Shown piece after piece: positions 16,139 through 25,153 of a stretch of DNA of 64,000 bases (position 1 is its first letter; the number at the start of each line of letters is the position of its first letter). The notes under the pieces are model-generated. The model saw only the letters and a list, made by a program, of their open reading frames with translations. It made no database searches and was not told the origin of the DNA. The translations under genes and the position numbers were made by a program. Origin of the DNA: Flammeovirgaceae bacterium SG7u.111 (GTDB taxonomy: Bacteria; Bacteroidota; Bacteroidia; Cytophagales; Flammeovirgaceae); NCBI GenBank assembly GCA_034044135.1, contig CP139021.1, forward strand, positions 7,230,001 to 7,294,000. The letters are read 5' to 3'.

Positions 16139-16792
16139 TTATTCAAATTTTCCAGTCCCAAAAGGAACATTAAATGGCTTGCAGTGGATAATGACATGGT
16201 CATACGTATTTGCTTCTATTCCCGAGGGCAGGTCATATTCTTGCAAGCCATTACTAGATTTGAGCATACCCAATTCCACGCCTCCTTGCACTGAAGTGGC
16301 ATTATTGGAAAGGTATACATACAAACCAGGTCCACTGTCTGCTTTGAAATTTTCTTGGAAAACAAGTTGACGGTTTTCCGTAATACCGAAAGTACCTTCT
16401 ACCGAATAATTGTTCAAACCTGTAAAAGTGCCAGTTCTTTGCGTGAGAACTTCGATAGTTTCAGAACCAGCTTCTACATTAATAGCGTCGGAAATACCTC
16501 CTTTTGTAGCTTCAATGATCACTTTACCTTCTTTCAGAGCTGAAGCAAGACCATTATTGTCGATCGAAATAATACTTTCATCTGTAGAGGTCCAAGTGAA
16601 ACCCGTTGTGGTCATATCGCCTACTTCATCGAAGAAAACAGCTTTGAACTGAGCTTCCTCTCCTACCTTAATACTCATGATGTTGCTGGTGATCTTGATT
16701 TCTGGATCCATCATTTCAATTTCCAGAATATCGGTTCCTATGCACCCGCTAAGCAGGAGCAATAGGAACCAAATAACACTAAGTTTTGGCAT
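16139..16792 (-). CDS. Lipoprotein with Ig-like (BIG2) and DM13 domains
   Basis: A 217-residue lipoprotein (MPKLSVIWFLLLLLSGC, lipid Cys at 17). Residues about 33-105 form a BIG2-like immunoglobulin domain ('IKVGEEAQFKAVFFDEVGDMTTTGFTWTSTDESIISID...GLASALKEGKVII'). Residues about 115-215 form a DM13 domain, with 'SGPGLYVYLSNN' and the C-terminal 'YDHVIIHCKPFNVPFGTGKF' carrying the conserved Cys. DM13 domains are proposed to act in electron transfer or hydroxylation; that is a prediction for the family, not shown here. It lies between the barrel gene and the RskA-like lipoprotein, all on one strand. Confidence 0.8.
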   Translation of the reverse strand: MPKLSVIWFLLLLLSGCIGTDILEIEMMDPEIKITSNIMSIKVGEEAQFKAVFFDEVGDMTTTGFTWTSTDESIISIDNNGLASALKEGKVIIEATKGGISDAINVEAGSETIEVLTQRTGTFTGLNNYSVEGTFGITENRQLVFQENFKADSGPGLYVYLSNNATSVQGGVELGMLKSSNGLQEYDLPSGIEANTYDHVIIHCKPFNVPFGTGKFE

Positions 16793-16814
16793 GTTATTTT
16801 GAGTTTAGATGAAC

Positions 16815-17693
16815 TTATTCTGCACTTACACTACCAGTAGGAAGCGAGCCAAGGTTCTGGTTCATACCATAAGCAGTATGGTCCATTGCATTTGCCGGCG
16901 CAGCTCCCACCAATGGTTTTAACAAGAAAGGAGCAGAACTGTTATCAGGAACTGGCTCTATGCTGATGACCATAGTAGCTCCAGATAGGTCAGTTGGGAA
17001 AGTAAGTCCGCTAGGAGCGTTCATAAGGAAATCTTCACCTGGGAATGGAGGGCCTGGTTCGCTTCCGCTAAACGGGGCGGCATCGTCTGCAGCATCAACT
17101 GCTGAAAATGTACCAGAAGAGACAGGAGTGCCACCTATAACCGCCCATCCTTCGTATTTCCAACCAGCGGGAAGTGTAGGTAAAGTTAACCCAGCACCAG
17201 GTCCAGCAGCAGGGTCGAGGAACCATACACCACTATTCTCATTGTTGTCCATCCCATCGGTAGGCGTTGCCAAGATAAATTTGCCTGCCGAGCTAGCAAA
17301 ATCACTTCCTAGAGCTGCGCCGTGCCCTACGCTTAGTGAGCCTGCCCCTTTCGTCAGATCTCCAGCTAAGATATGTACATCGCTTGGTGCTGGGTCATTA
17401 TCTGGAATTGGCTCTATGGTAAGTACAAAAGCGCTGGCACTTTGAAGGTCAGCCATCTCCACATCAAACTCGGTTTGTGATAAGGCTCCGCTGCTGTTCA
17501 CAGTAAAAGTACCAGTTGTTTTTGGGCTACCATTTACAATTATCCAGCCCTCGTAGGCATAATCAGAACCGAGGTCTTCCAACCCGTTGATCGCCAATTT
17601 CATTTTTTGTGTCGAAGAATTGTCTTCGTCGTCTTTGCAAGAGCTCATAAATAAAAGCCCTAACAAGCTTGCAAGTAAGATTACGTTTTTCAT
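16815..17693 (-). CDS. Lipoprotein with two copies of an anti-sigma (RskA-like) C-terminal domain
   Basis: The start at 17693 gives a lipoprotein signal (MKNVILLASLLGLLFMSSC); upstream codons do not fit. The mature part has two homologous halves. Half one: 'YEGWIIVNGSPKTTGTFTV...FVLTIEPIPDNDPAPSD'. Half two: 'YEGWAVIGGTPVSSGTFSA...MVISIEPVPDNSSAPFLLKPL'. The 'YEGWxxxxGxPxxxGxF' and 'IEPxPDNxxAP' pattern resembles the extracytoplasmic domain of RskA-type anti-sigma factors, but there is no sigma-binding domain or transmembrane helix, so it is not itself an anti-sigma factor. It is probably a surface or periplasmic binding protein and is first in the minus-strand set. Confidence 0.65.
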   Translation of the reverse strand: MKNVILLASLLGLLFMSSCKDDEDNSSTQKMKLAINGLEDLGSDYAYEGWIIVNGSPKTTGTFTVNSSGALSQTEFDVEMADLQSASAFVLTIEPIPDNDPAPSDVHILAGDLTKGAGSLSVGHGAALGSDFASSAGKFILATPTDGMDNNENSGVWFLDPAAGPGAGLTLPTLPAGWKYEGWAVIGGTPVSSGTFSAVDAADDAAPFSGSEPGPPFPGEDFLMNAPSGLTFPTDLSGATMVISIEPVPDNSSAPFLLKPLVGAAPANAMDHTAYGMNQNLGSLPTGSVSAE

Positions 17694-17984
17694 GATTTGA
17701 ATAGTTTCTGTTTTAATGATGTTACAAATCAAGCGTGTAAATATTGCCTAAGTGTCACGCAATTCTCATATTTCTATCACAATGGATATTTATTTTTAAG
17801 GTGTTGTTTTTCAGTAGATTAAATATCTTTAAGCATATGAATAAGCCTCTGAGTAGTTGGTTTTTAGAAAGTGGCGTACAAAAAGGTTAGGGTATCGTGA
17901 TGGTTTTGTGATACTTTCCCTACTATATTGTCATGCCAGTAATTAACACATACTATTTGACACACCCATGCAGATTTATTTTTT

Positions 17985-18689
17985 ATGAAAAATGTACTAA
18001 TAATAGAAGATGACAAGGAGATTGTTCAATTGCTAGAAATCCATTTGAATGATCTTTCTTGCCAGATTTCAAAAGCTTACGATGGGGAAAGCGGTTTGCA
18101 CAAGGCTCTTTCGGAGAACCCTGATTTGATCATTCTCGATATCATGTTGCCTAAAATGGATGGAATAGAGGTTTGCCAAAAAATAAGAGCGAATAATGTG
18201 CATTCGCCAATTATGATGCTCACGGCTAAGTCAGAGGAGATAGATAGGGTGTTGGGCTTGGAAGTGGGAGCAGATGATTACCTTACCAAGCCGTTTAGCG
18301 TAAGGGAGTTTATAGCGAGGGTAAAAGCTATTTTCCGCCGAACAAAGATGATCCAAGAAAGCTTGGCAGATGACCATAAGCTTTTATTAGAGTTTGACAA
18401 TTTGGTGATAGATACCAATAAAAGGAAAGTAACTGTGGATGGAAAGAAAGCAGATTTGTCACCCAAAGAGTTTGAGTTATTGGTATTGCTGGCTTCGCAT
18501 CCAGGGAAAAGCTATGATCGCTCCACCTTGCTCAACTTGGTGTGGGGCTACGATTTTGATGGCTATGACCATACCGTAAATTCACACATAAATAGGTTGA
18601 GGGCGAAAATCGAACCCGATATGGCCAATCCTAAATACATCCTTACCATGTGGGGAGTAGGCTACAAGTTCAATGAGGAGATTGATTAA
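17985..18689 (+). CDS. OmpR-family DNA-binding response regulator
   Basis: A 234-residue regulator with an N-terminal receiver domain (acidic pocket Glu8/Asp9/Asp10, phospho-acceptor Asp52 in 'LIILDIMLPKMDG', and 'TAKSEEIDRVLGLEVGADDYLTKPFSVREFIARV'). A C-terminal winged helix follows ('LSPKEFELLVLLASHPGKSYDRSTLLNLVWGYDFDGYDHTVNSHINRLRAKIE'). It is activated by the kinase encoded 17 bp downstream. The gene is divergent from the lipoprotein/barrel set at 15.3-17.7 kb with 291 bp between them, so those genes are plausible targets, but no operator was identified. Confidence 0.93.
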   Translation: MKNVLIIEDDKEIVQLLEIHLNDLSCQISKAYDGESGLHKALSENPDLIILDIMLPKMDGIEVCQKIRANNVHSPIMMLTAKSEEIDRVLGLEVGADDYLTKPFSVREFIARVKAIFRRTKMIQESLADDHKLLLEFDNLVIDTNKRKVTVDGKKADLSPKEFELLVLLASHPGKSYDRSTLLNLVWGYDFDGYDHTVNSHINRLRAKIEPDMANPKYILTMWGVGYKFNEEID

Positions 18690-18706
18690 CCGAAAAAAAC
18701 ATAAAA

Positions 18707-20209
18707 ATGTCAACATCTACTTTGTCAAATCAGCTAATACGGAAATTATCCATTTCCTTTTTGTTGATTCTTCTATTGGTCGGGCTTACCCAGATCCTGA
18801 TCACTTTTTATTTTACCCGAAAATATTTTGAGGAAACTACTCAGCGACTCAATGCCGAAGTGGCTGCCCACCTTATCAATGAAAAATTTCAAGATACCTC
18901 TCCTTTTTTGGAAGATGGAACTGTGAATAAGCCTTTGTTTGGAGATATTATGCACGATATGATGGCGGTAAATCGAGGTATTGAAGTCTTTTTGCTCGAT
19001 GAAAAAGGGGTGGTGCAATATTCAGTTGTGCTGGACAACGATGGTAGGGGAAAAAATGTCACTCAAGTAGATCTGCAGCCTATCAAGGATTTTTTAGCTT
19101 GTAATAAACAGGCATATATCTTGGGAGATGATCCAAGAGACCAAGATGGAAAGAAGATTTTTTCTGCCGAGGCTTTCGAAATTGGTGATCACAAAGGATA
19201 TATCTATATTGTATTGGCAGGGAAGGCATTTGAAGAAGTTACCGACAGTTTGTTTGCAAGTTATTTTATTCGGCTTGGGGTTGGGGCTTTTTCGGTAACC
19301 TTGGCTTTTGCCATTATCATAGGTTTGTTGGCCATTTGGTTTTTGACCAAGAGCCTTCGTGAGATCATATTTACGGTGAGAAGGTTCAAAGAAGGTGATA
19401 TGCTAGCCCGTGTGCCTAATCCAGAGAGAACAGACCTATCGATTTTGGCCACCACTTTCAACGAAATGGCAGATACGATAGTGGGGAATATTGAAAAGTT
19501 GAAATCTGTGGAAAATTTGAGAAGGGAGCTGATTGCCAATGTATCCCATGACCTTCGGACTCCTTTGGCCATTATGCAAGGGTATGTGGAAACCCTCCAA
19601 ATCAAAGATGAACACCTTGACCAAGTAGAAAGAGAAAAGTATTTGGGGATTTTGAAAGGAAGCGTGGATAAACTGAGCCATATGGTTTTTCAGCTTTTTG
19701 AATATTCGAAGTTAGAGGCTAAGGAGATCGAACCGCAAAAAGAGCCCTTTTCCATTTCCGATTTGGCCATGGATGTATATTACAAATGCCAAGTGTTGGC
19801 AAAAAAGAAAGATATCAAACTAGAACTTGAAATAGAAGAAAAGCTTCCTTTGGTTTTTGCCGATATAAGTTTGGTAGAGCGTGTAATCCAAAACCTGATG
19901 GACAACGCTTTGAAATTTACCCCAGAAAATGGTGCAGTAACTATCCAATTGAAACCTTCTCATGAAAGCGTGGAGGTAATGATAAAAGATAATGGGCCTG
20001 GGATTCCAGAAAACGAACAATCGTATATTTTTGAGCGGTACCGGAAAACAGAAAATGGGAAAACTCAGAGTGGAGGGGCAGGGTTAGGCTTGGCTATTGC
20101 CAAAAAAATATTAGAGATCAATAATTCTACTATCAAGGTCATTAGCCAGCCCAATAAAGGAACAACTTTCCAGTTTGGCTTACCTGTTTATGAAAATGCT
20201 ATGGCTTGA
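18707..20209 (+). CDS. Membrane sensor histidine kinase with HAMP domain
   Basis: This 500-residue kinase has two membrane helices (about 15-35 and 188-213), enclosing a periplasmic sensor of about 150 residues. A HAMP linker follows (about 213-265). The HisKA domain has the phospho-acceptor His281 in 'LIANVSHDLRTPLAIMQGY'. The HATPase domain has an N box ('VIQNLMDNALKFTP'), G1 ('IKDNGPGIPE'), F box ('IFERYRKTENGKTQ') and G2 ('GGAGLGLAIAKKI'). All catalytic boxes are intact. It is the cognate partner of the regulator just upstream; the signal is unknown. Confidence 0.93.
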   Translation: MSTSTLSNQLIRKLSISFLLILLLVGLTQILITFYFTRKYFEETTQRLNAEVAAHLINEKFQDTSPFLEDGTVNKPLFGDIMHDMMAVNRGIEVFLLDEKGVVQYSVVLDNDGRGKNVTQVDLQPIKDFLACNKQAYILGDDPRDQDGKKIFSAEAFEIGDHKGYIYIVLAGKAFEEVTDSLFASYFIRLGVGAFSVTLAFAIIIGLLAIWFLTKSLREIIFTVRRFKEGDMLARVPNPERTDLSILATTFNEMADTIVGNIEKLKSVENLRRELIANVSHDLRTPLAIMQGYVETLQIKDEHLDQVEREKYLGILKGSVDKLSHMVFQLFEYSKLEAKEIEPQKEPFSISDLAMDVYYKCQVLAKKKDIKLELEIEEKLPLVFADISLVERVIQNLMDNALKFTPENGAVTIQLKPSHESVEVMIKDNGPGIPENEQSYIFERYRKTENGKTQSGGAGLGLAIAKKILEINNSTIKVISQPNKGTTFQFGLPVYENAMA

Positions 20210-20522
20210 TACAAGTTATCCAAGGAATATTTACAAAACTCTTGAAGAGGGAATGGTATTTATCATTCCCTTTTTTTATGTCGAAGCGTAAAAATAACGA
20301 CAAGGAGTAAGCGTATGACGCTTCTTTGATTAGTCCAATTTATCCTAGATAAAACACTATGTAAAAATACTGATATATTAGAAATATTTTATAAACAATG
20401 CTTAATAAGTAAACTTTTCTTTGAAAAATTCAATTTACTTTATACTATCGTTATTCAAATGTTACTATAACTTTTATCGTTCTTATTAGGAACATAAACC
20501 ATTACCAAAACAAATAAATATC
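20210..20522. other. Intergenic stretch after the two-component operon
   Basis: The first 70 bases carry the operon's terminator (20248-20277). The rest is AT-rich with no open frame or RNA structure that I can support, and it presumably holds the promoter of the gene at 20523. Confidence 0.5.
20248..20277 (+). terminator. Intrinsic terminator of the two-component operon
   Basis: GGGAATG and CATTCCC form a stem around an 8-base loop, followed by seven T. It lies about 40 bp after the kinase stop. Confidence 0.88.
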
Positions 20523-20990
20523 ATGAAATCACCTAATATAGTAAGCACGTATTCGGAGCTTGAAAAATTAATTAGTGATTATGAATTTGAAAAGGCCCAG
20601 AATCTGATTGAAACCAACCTAACAGAAGATGCTACCAAATCGATGTTGGTAAAAATTGCAGACCATACTTCGGGAAACCTAGTTTACACTTTTGTATCTA
20701 AAGTCTTACAAAAAGATGAGAACAGCTTTTGGCACAAAGTTGCTTCCAAAGTAGCCTTTGAAACTTTTTCTGACGAGCATGAGGCAGAGAAAACAGGTCT
20801 TTACCATATTTTGAAAGCTATAGAGCATGAGCCAACTAACTGGAAGATGAAGGAAGAGGCGCTGAAATATTTCAGAGATGGGGCATTGCCAGAGAAATAT
20901 ATCAAGCCTTACGCCGAAGCGGTGTTGAGGCAAGAGCCTACTAACCATATTGCTTTGATGGCTGTAGAATCAGAAGTAGAAGCATTTTAA
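20523..20990 (+). CDS. Hypothetical cytosolic helical protein
   Basis: A 155-residue protein without signal peptide or membrane segment, rich in Glu, Lys and Ala and predicted mostly helical. Sequence such as 'LEKLISDYEFEKAQNLIETNL' and 'HILKAIEHEPTNWKMKEEALKYFRDGALPEKYIKPYAEAVLRQEPTNHIALMAVESEVEAF' suggests TPR-like helix pairs, but I cannot name a family. It is a single-gene unit: terminators lie on both sides (20248-20277 and 21016-21047). Confidence 0.6.
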   Translation: MKSPNIVSTYSELEKLISDYEFEKAQNLIETNLTEDATKSMLVKIADHTSGNLVYTFVSKVLQKDENSFWHKVASKVAFETFSDEHEAEKTGLYHILKAIEHEPTNWKMKEEALKYFRDGALPEKYIKPYAEAVLRQEPTNHIALMAVESEVEAF

Positions 20991-21015
20991 TTTTTTGAAA
21001 ACTATGCCCTCTTAG

Positions 21016-21047
21016 AGCTACGGAACCTTCGTTTCGTAGCTTTTTTT
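21016..21047 (+). terminator. Intrinsic terminator after the gene at 20523
   Basis: AGCTACG and CGTAGCT form the stem with a 12-base loop, followed by seven T. Confidence 0.85.
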
Positions 21048-21125
21048 ATTGGGGAAAGGTCAAGTTGGGATCTGAATGTGTACTTTTGGAGCTTCATTTT
21101 ATTTCAATTCAAATCTAGATCTTTT

Positions 21126-21593
21126 ATGAAAAGCCCCGATTCTTTAGCCCAAGTGGCAGAATTCCACAAAACATTCAAGCACCCGATCCAGCCTGAACCC
21201 ATCGTCCCTTCACCTGAGCGTTGCCAGCTTCGTGTATCGCTTATAGCCGAAGAGCTAAAGGAGCTGGAAAAAGCTATAGAAGATAAGGATTTGGTGGAAA
21301 TAGCCGATGCTTTGTGCGATATTCAATATGTCCTTTCTGGGGCTGTATTAGAATTTGGGATGGGCGAGAAATTCAAAACGCTGTTTGAAGAGGTTCAGCG
21401 CTCGAACATGAGCAAGGCTTGCAAGACCCAAGAAGAAGCGGAAGCAACAGTGAAATATTATACAGAAGAAAGAGGTACACCTTGCTACTACAAAGAAATA
21501 GATGGTTTGTACCTCGTTTATCGCAATGGGGATAACAAAACATTGAAGTCTGTAAACTATTCTCCTGCAGACTTGGCTCAGTTCCTGAAATAG
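21126..21593 (+). CDS. MazG-like nucleoside triphosphate pyrophosphohydrolase
   Basis: The ATG at 21126 gives a 155-residue protein and is preferred over an in-frame GTG at 21078. The core 'RVSLIAEELKELEKAIEDKDLVEIADALCDIQYVLSGAVLEFG' carries the EExxE...ExxD metal-binding pattern of the all-alpha NTP pyrophosphohydrolase (MazG/phosphoribosyl-ATP pyrophosphatase-like) superfamily. Such enzymes cleave (d)NTPs to the monophosphate and PPi; the specific nucleotide is unknown. A TACTTTTG -7 box at 21081-21088 lies about 38 bp upstream. It is convergent with purN, with 8 bases between the two stop codons. Confidence 0.82.
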   Translation: MKSPDSLAQVAEFHKTFKHPIQPEPIVPSPERCQLRVSLIAEELKELEKAIEDKDLVEIADALCDIQYVLSGAVLEFGMGEKFKTLFEEVQRSNMSKACKTQEEAEATVKYYTEERGTPCYYKEIDGLYLVYRNGDNKTLKSVNYSPADLAQFLK

Positions 21594-21601
21594 GCTACGA
21601 G

Positions 21602-22177
21602 TTATTGTTTAATGATATTTTCAATCACTTTGGGGAAGTGTTCATGCTCTAATGCATGGATTTTTTGAACCAGAGTTTCGGGGGTATCATCGTCTGAGAT
21701 ACTACACTTTTCTTGGACGATGACGTCTCCATGATCGTAAATCTCATCTACAAAATGAATGGTGATTCCCGACTCTTTGTCGCCAGCTTCAATTACTGCT
21801 TTGTGAACTTTCAGCCCGTACATGCCTTTTCCCCCATAGTTAGGCAGCAAAGCAGGATGGATATTGATGATTTTTTTAGGGTAAGCTTTTACCAAGTATT
21901 CGGGTACGAGCCAAAGAAAACCTGCCAATATAATAAGTTCGGTATCTACTGATTTGAGGTACTCCAATACAACCTGCTGTTCGTTAAATTCTTTTCGATT
22001 GAAAACCAAAGTGTCTATGCCTAATGCCTGAGCTTTTTCCAACACAGGAGCTTTTGGGTTGTTTGAAAGCACGGTAAACCTGATGTTAGGCTCTTTGCCA
22101 AAGTAGTTGATTATGTTTACTGCGTTGGAACCTGTTCCCGAGGCAAAAATGGCGATATGTATTTCTTTGGTTTTCAC
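21602..22177 (-). CDS. purN: Phosphoribosylglycinamide formyltransferase
   Basis: This enzyme transfers a formyl group from 10-formyl-THF to GAR, the third step of purine synthesis. At 191 residues it has the standard PurN length. Visible motifs are 'AIFASGTGSNAVNII' (substrate phosphate loop), 'LAGFLWLVPEYLV', 'IINIHPALLPNYGGKGMYGLKVHKAVI' with the catalytic Asn-His pair, and 'ESGITIHFVDEIYDHGDVIVQ' with the conserved Asp. It is last in a probable minus-strand operon with the DUF2911 lipoprotein and the UbiA-type prenyltransferase, 37 bp after the latter. Confidence 0.95.
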   Translation of the reverse strand: MKTKEIHIAIFASGTGSNAVNIINYFGKEPNIRFTVLSNNPKAPVLEKAQALGIDTLVFNRKEFNEQQVVLEYLKSVDTELIILAGFLWLVPEYLVKAYPKKIINIHPALLPNYGGKGMYGLKVHKAVIEAGDKESGITIHFVDEIYDHGDVIVQEKCSISDDDTPETLVQKIHALEHEHFPKVIENIIKQ

Positions 22178-22214
22178 AAATGAAAAAGTTTAGTTGACAG
22201 AACTGGCTGCAAAA

Positions 22215-23096
22215 TTAAATTAAAACAATCATACCTAGCCCAAATAAGATAGCCAGTTTGCAAAAAGTACTCAGTCGGTGAAATTGTTTGGTAGAATCGG
22301 CTCTATAAAGCTGGCGAATGAAGTAGATGGAAGGCATGAGCATAAGCCAAAAATAGATCAGGACCTGTTTGTTTCCCGCATAAATAAGTAAGGTAATGAG
22401 CGATACGAAAAAGATGAGTAGAAGGAAATAAACCAGTATTTTGGTCTTTCTTATTCCCCAAATAATCGGCAGTGTTTTACACCCATAGCGCATATCTCCC
22501 CTTATGTCTTCCATATCTTTTATTATTTCTCTGATGAAAGAGATAAAAAAGGCGAAAATGGAAAAGAAGTAAATGAGGTGATTATGGGAACGGAAATAGA
22601 GCTCTACTATTAGCAAAGCGGCAGCAGAAAGAAAAGCTACACTGAAGTTTCCAACTAAAGGCATTCTTTTAAGTTGGTTGGAATAAAGCCAAAGCCAAAC
22701 TGCGGAGCATAGGTTTACAGTTCCTATCGAGGGGGAAAGGTAAAAACCAATAAAAATCCCACTGAAATTTAGAATGGTATGAAAAGCCATCGCTATCCGC
22801 CTTCTCATGAAAGTACCTATAACGACTCTATCTGGCTTATTGATAATATCAATTTTCACATCATAATAGTCATTGATGATGTAGCCAGCGGCAGCTATAA
22901 ATAGCGTAGATAGAGAGAGAAGAAAAAATTTTTCTTCTTTGAGATAGCTAAAATAGTTTGACGGTGATCCCACCAAAAAAACTCTGATGAGGTATTGGGT
23001 AGCTATAATAATGAGCAGATTGGGCAGCCTCACCAACTTATAAATGTTGGTGATTGCTCTAATGTTTATGTGCTTTGGCAAAGCAAGACTGTCCAT
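22215..23096 (-). CDS. UbiA-family prenyltransferase
   Basis: A polytopic membrane protein of 293 residues with about eight hydrophobic helices. The first Asp-rich motif is NDYYDVKIDIINKPDR (residues 75-90), the classical UbiA N/DxxDxxxD signature with the following NKPxR. A second, degenerate motif is 'IREIIKDMEDIRGDMRYGCKTLPIIWG'. The family transfers polyprenyl groups to aromatic or polar acceptors. The close match to the 'NDYYDVxIDxINKPxR' type suggests a geranylgeranylglycerol-phosphate geranylgeranyltransferase-like enzyme, but menaquinone-type roles cannot be excluded. It lies between the DUF2911 gene and purN. Confidence 0.85.
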   Translation of the reverse strand: MDSLALPKHINIRAITNIYKLVRLPNLLIIIATQYLIRVFLVGSPSNYFSYLKEEKFFLLSLSTLFIAAAGYIINDYYDVKIDIINKPDRVVIGTFMRRRIAMAFHTILNFSGIFIGFYLSPSIGTVNLCSAVWLWLYSNQLKRMPLVGNFSVAFLSAAALLIVELYFRSHNHLIYFFSIFAFFISFIREIIKDMEDIRGDMRYGCKTLPIIWGIRKTKILVYFLLLIFFVSLITLLIYAGNKQVLIYFWLMLMPSIYFIRQLYRADSTKQFHRLSTFCKLAILFGLGMIVLI

Positions 23097-23135
23097 TTAG
23101 TATATGAGGTTATATGATTAAAAATCAAACCATCA

Positions 23136-23699
23136 TTAAGAGTTTTTAGCTGAGGCAATATTCACAGAAAATATGAGCTTATCCCAAGTAAAAATGATTT
23201 TGTCTTCTATACTGAATTTCAACCTTTCTTGTTTGTCACCATTTATTTGAGGGATGATGGCAACTCTTAAGATATCATCTTCTTGTTTATAGTCAAAAGC
23301 ACCCCATTGTTCCCAATCTTTGTTCAAGATCAATGTCCACTCATTTTGATTTGGGATTGTAAAAAGGCTGTATTTTCCTTTTGGTACTTTTTGACCTTCT
23401 ACTAGTACATCACTTTTAAACTCTATCCAAGTAGCCTCATCTGCACCAGTTCTCCACACTTCTCCATAGGGCACTAGTTCGCCCCAAACTTTTCTCTTTT
23501 TAACGCCAGGAGAACTGTATTGCATAGAAACCTCTACACCGTCAATTTCTCCACTGATCTTATTCATAGGGCTTGCGATTTGTTCGGGTGCATTTTCTGA
23601 AGTATCTCTATTTGCATTGCTATTTTCCGAAGAATTAGATCCACAGGAAGCTAGTAAAAAGAAGAGAGGGAGGGTAAGTGTTATGAATTTTAATTTCAT
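23136..23699 (-). CDS. DUF2911 lipoprotein
   Basis: A 187-residue lipoprotein (signal MKLKFITLTLPLFFLLASC, lipid Cys at 19) with a Ser/Asn-rich linker. The DUF2911 domain has 'YSSPGVKKRKVWGELVPYGEVWRTGADEATWIEF', 'VPKGKYSLFTIPNQNEWTLILNKDWEQWGAFDY' and the closing 'KIIFTWDKLIFSVNI'. Proteins of this family are common in Bacteroidota and have no known biochemical function. It is followed after 39 bp by the prenyltransferase gene on the same strand. Confidence 0.88.
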   Translation of the reverse strand: MKLKFITLTLPLFFLLASCGSNSSENSNANRDTSENAPEQIASPMNKISGEIDGVEVSMQYSSPGVKKRKVWGELVPYGEVWRTGADEATWIEFKSDVLVEGQKVPKGKYSLFTIPNQNEWTLILNKDWEQWGAFDYKQEDDILRVAIIPQINGDKQERLKFSIEDKIIFTWDKLIFSVNIASAKNS

Positions 23700-23806
23700 G
23701 ATATCTTGTATTGACTTTTATCTTTGATAATTAACTTCCGAAGTAAAACAATGCTGGTATTATAATGGTTTGCTCAACTTGAAAATGCTTTGCTATTTAT
23801 TTGATC

Positions 23807-23834
23807 AAAAAAAGCCGATGAGTTTCATCGGCTT
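23807..23834 (-). terminator. Intrinsic terminator of metK
   Basis: AAGCCGATGA and TCATCGGCTT form a 10-bp stem with a 3-base loop, with seven T following on the minus strand. It lies 32 bp after the metK stop. Confidence 0.92.
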
Positions 23835-23865
23835 CATAATATACTGTAGTTAAGGTAACAAAAGG

Positions 23866-25146
23866 CTATAAACCAAATGCTTCTTTCACTTTATCAACAT
23901 AATCAAGTTTCTCCCAAGTGAAGAAAGAAAGCTTTTCTACTTTCTTAGCCCTTGTTTCTTTGTAGAATTCATCAGTTTCTTCGATGGTTACATAGTTGAG
24001 AGCAACTTCTTCATCATAAGACTCTCTGCCCATATGACCATAGGCAGCAGTTGGAGAATAAATTGGCTTTTTAAGTTCCAACCTTTCAATTATAGCCTTT
24101 GGTCTCATATCGAAAATCTCTGAGATTTTATCAGCTATTTGGATATCGTCCATATCAACTTTGGCAGTGCCATAAGTATTGATGTTCAGAGAAACAGGTT
24201 TAGAAACACCAATTGCGTAAGCTACCTGAACAAGAACTTCGTCAGCAAGACCTGCGGCAACTACATTTTTAGCAATATGTCTAGAAGCATAAGCTGCACT
24301 CCTATCTACTTTAGAAGGATCTTTTCCTGAGAAAGCACCACCACCATGAGCTCCTTTGCCTCCGTAGGTGTCAACAATTATTTTTCTACCTGTAAGCCCA
24401 GCGTCTCCATGAGGCCCACCGATTACGAACTTACCAGTTGGGTTGATATGGTAAATGGTTTTGTCATCGAGAAGCTCCGCAGGTATTACCCTTGGGATAA
24501 CGATCGCTTTCATGTCTTCAGCGATTTTTGCTAGCATTTCAGCCTCTTCCGCAAAATCGTCATGTTGGGTAGAAATGACGATTGTGTGAACTCTTACTGG
24601 AGTTTTTTCATCGTCTTTGTACTCGATGGTTACTTGAGCTTTTGCATCGGGCCTGAGGTAAGGCATCAACTCAGGTTCCTCTTTTCTGATTTTAGCAAGT
24701 TCTTTTACTAACCTATGAGAGAACGCTAGAGCCATTGGCATGTACTCCGGAGTTTCGTTAGTAGCATAGCCAAACATCATACCTTGGTCACCTGCACCTT
24801 GCTCTTTATCAACACCTTCTCCTACATTTACGCCTTGGGCGATGTCTGGAGATTGGCTATGAAGCGCTACGGTTACACCACAAGATTCGGCATCGAATTT
24901 ATAATCATCATGATTGTAGCCGATTTTTTTTATAGTATCCCTAATAACATCAGGAATTTCTACATAAGCTTTGGTGGTGATCTCACCAGCAACAACTACA
25001 AGCCCAGTAGTTACGAGAGTTTCACATGCAACTCTTGATTCAGGGTCTTGTGCCAACATGGCATCTAAAATAGCGTCAGATATTTGATCTGAGATTTTGT
25101 CTGGATGTCCTTCTGAAACAGACTCCGATGTAAATAAATATGGCAT
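23866..25146 (-). CDS. metK: S-adenosylmethionine synthetase
   Basis: This enzyme makes S-adenosylmethionine from ATP and methionine. It is 426 residues, within the bacterial range but longer than the 384 of E. coli. Signature segments are '[25 protein letters not shown]' near the start, '[30 protein letters not shown]', and the '[27 protein letters not shown]' phosphate-binding loop. A lipoprotein gene ends only 7 bp upstream on the same strand, so the two are probably co-transcribed. No SAM riboswitch is visible in that gap. Confidence 0.97.
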   Translation of the reverse strand: MPYLFTSESVSEGHPDKISDQISDAILDAMLAQDPESRVACETLVTTGLVVVAGEITTKAYVEIPDVIRDTIKKIGYNHDDYKFDAESCGVTVALHSQSPDIAQGVNVGEGVDKEQGAGDQGMMFGYATNETPEYMPMALAFSHRLVKELAKIRKEEPELMPYLRPDAKAQVTIEYKDDEKTPVRVHTIVISTQHDDFAEEAEMLAKIAEDMKAIVIPRVIPAELLDDKTIYHINPTGKFVIGGPHGDAGLTGRKIIVDTYGGKGAHGGGAFSGKDPSKVDRSAAYASRHIAKNVVAAGLADEVLVQVAYAIGVSKPVSLNINTYGTAKVDMDDIQIADKISEIFDMRPKAIIERLELKKPIYSPTAAYGHMGRESYDEEVALNYVTIEETDEFYKETRAKKVEKLSFFTWEKLDYVDKVKEAFGL

Positions 25147-25153
25147 AATTAGG

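Noticed and set aside
24784-25038. 84-residue open frame opposite metK
   Set aside because: It is an antisense shadow of the strongly conserved metK gene; no start context or motif supports it.
25147-25153. Possible SAM riboswitch before metK
   Set aside because: Only 7 bp separate metK from the upstream lipoprotein gene, and the leader of that gene shows no recognisable SAM aptamer pattern.
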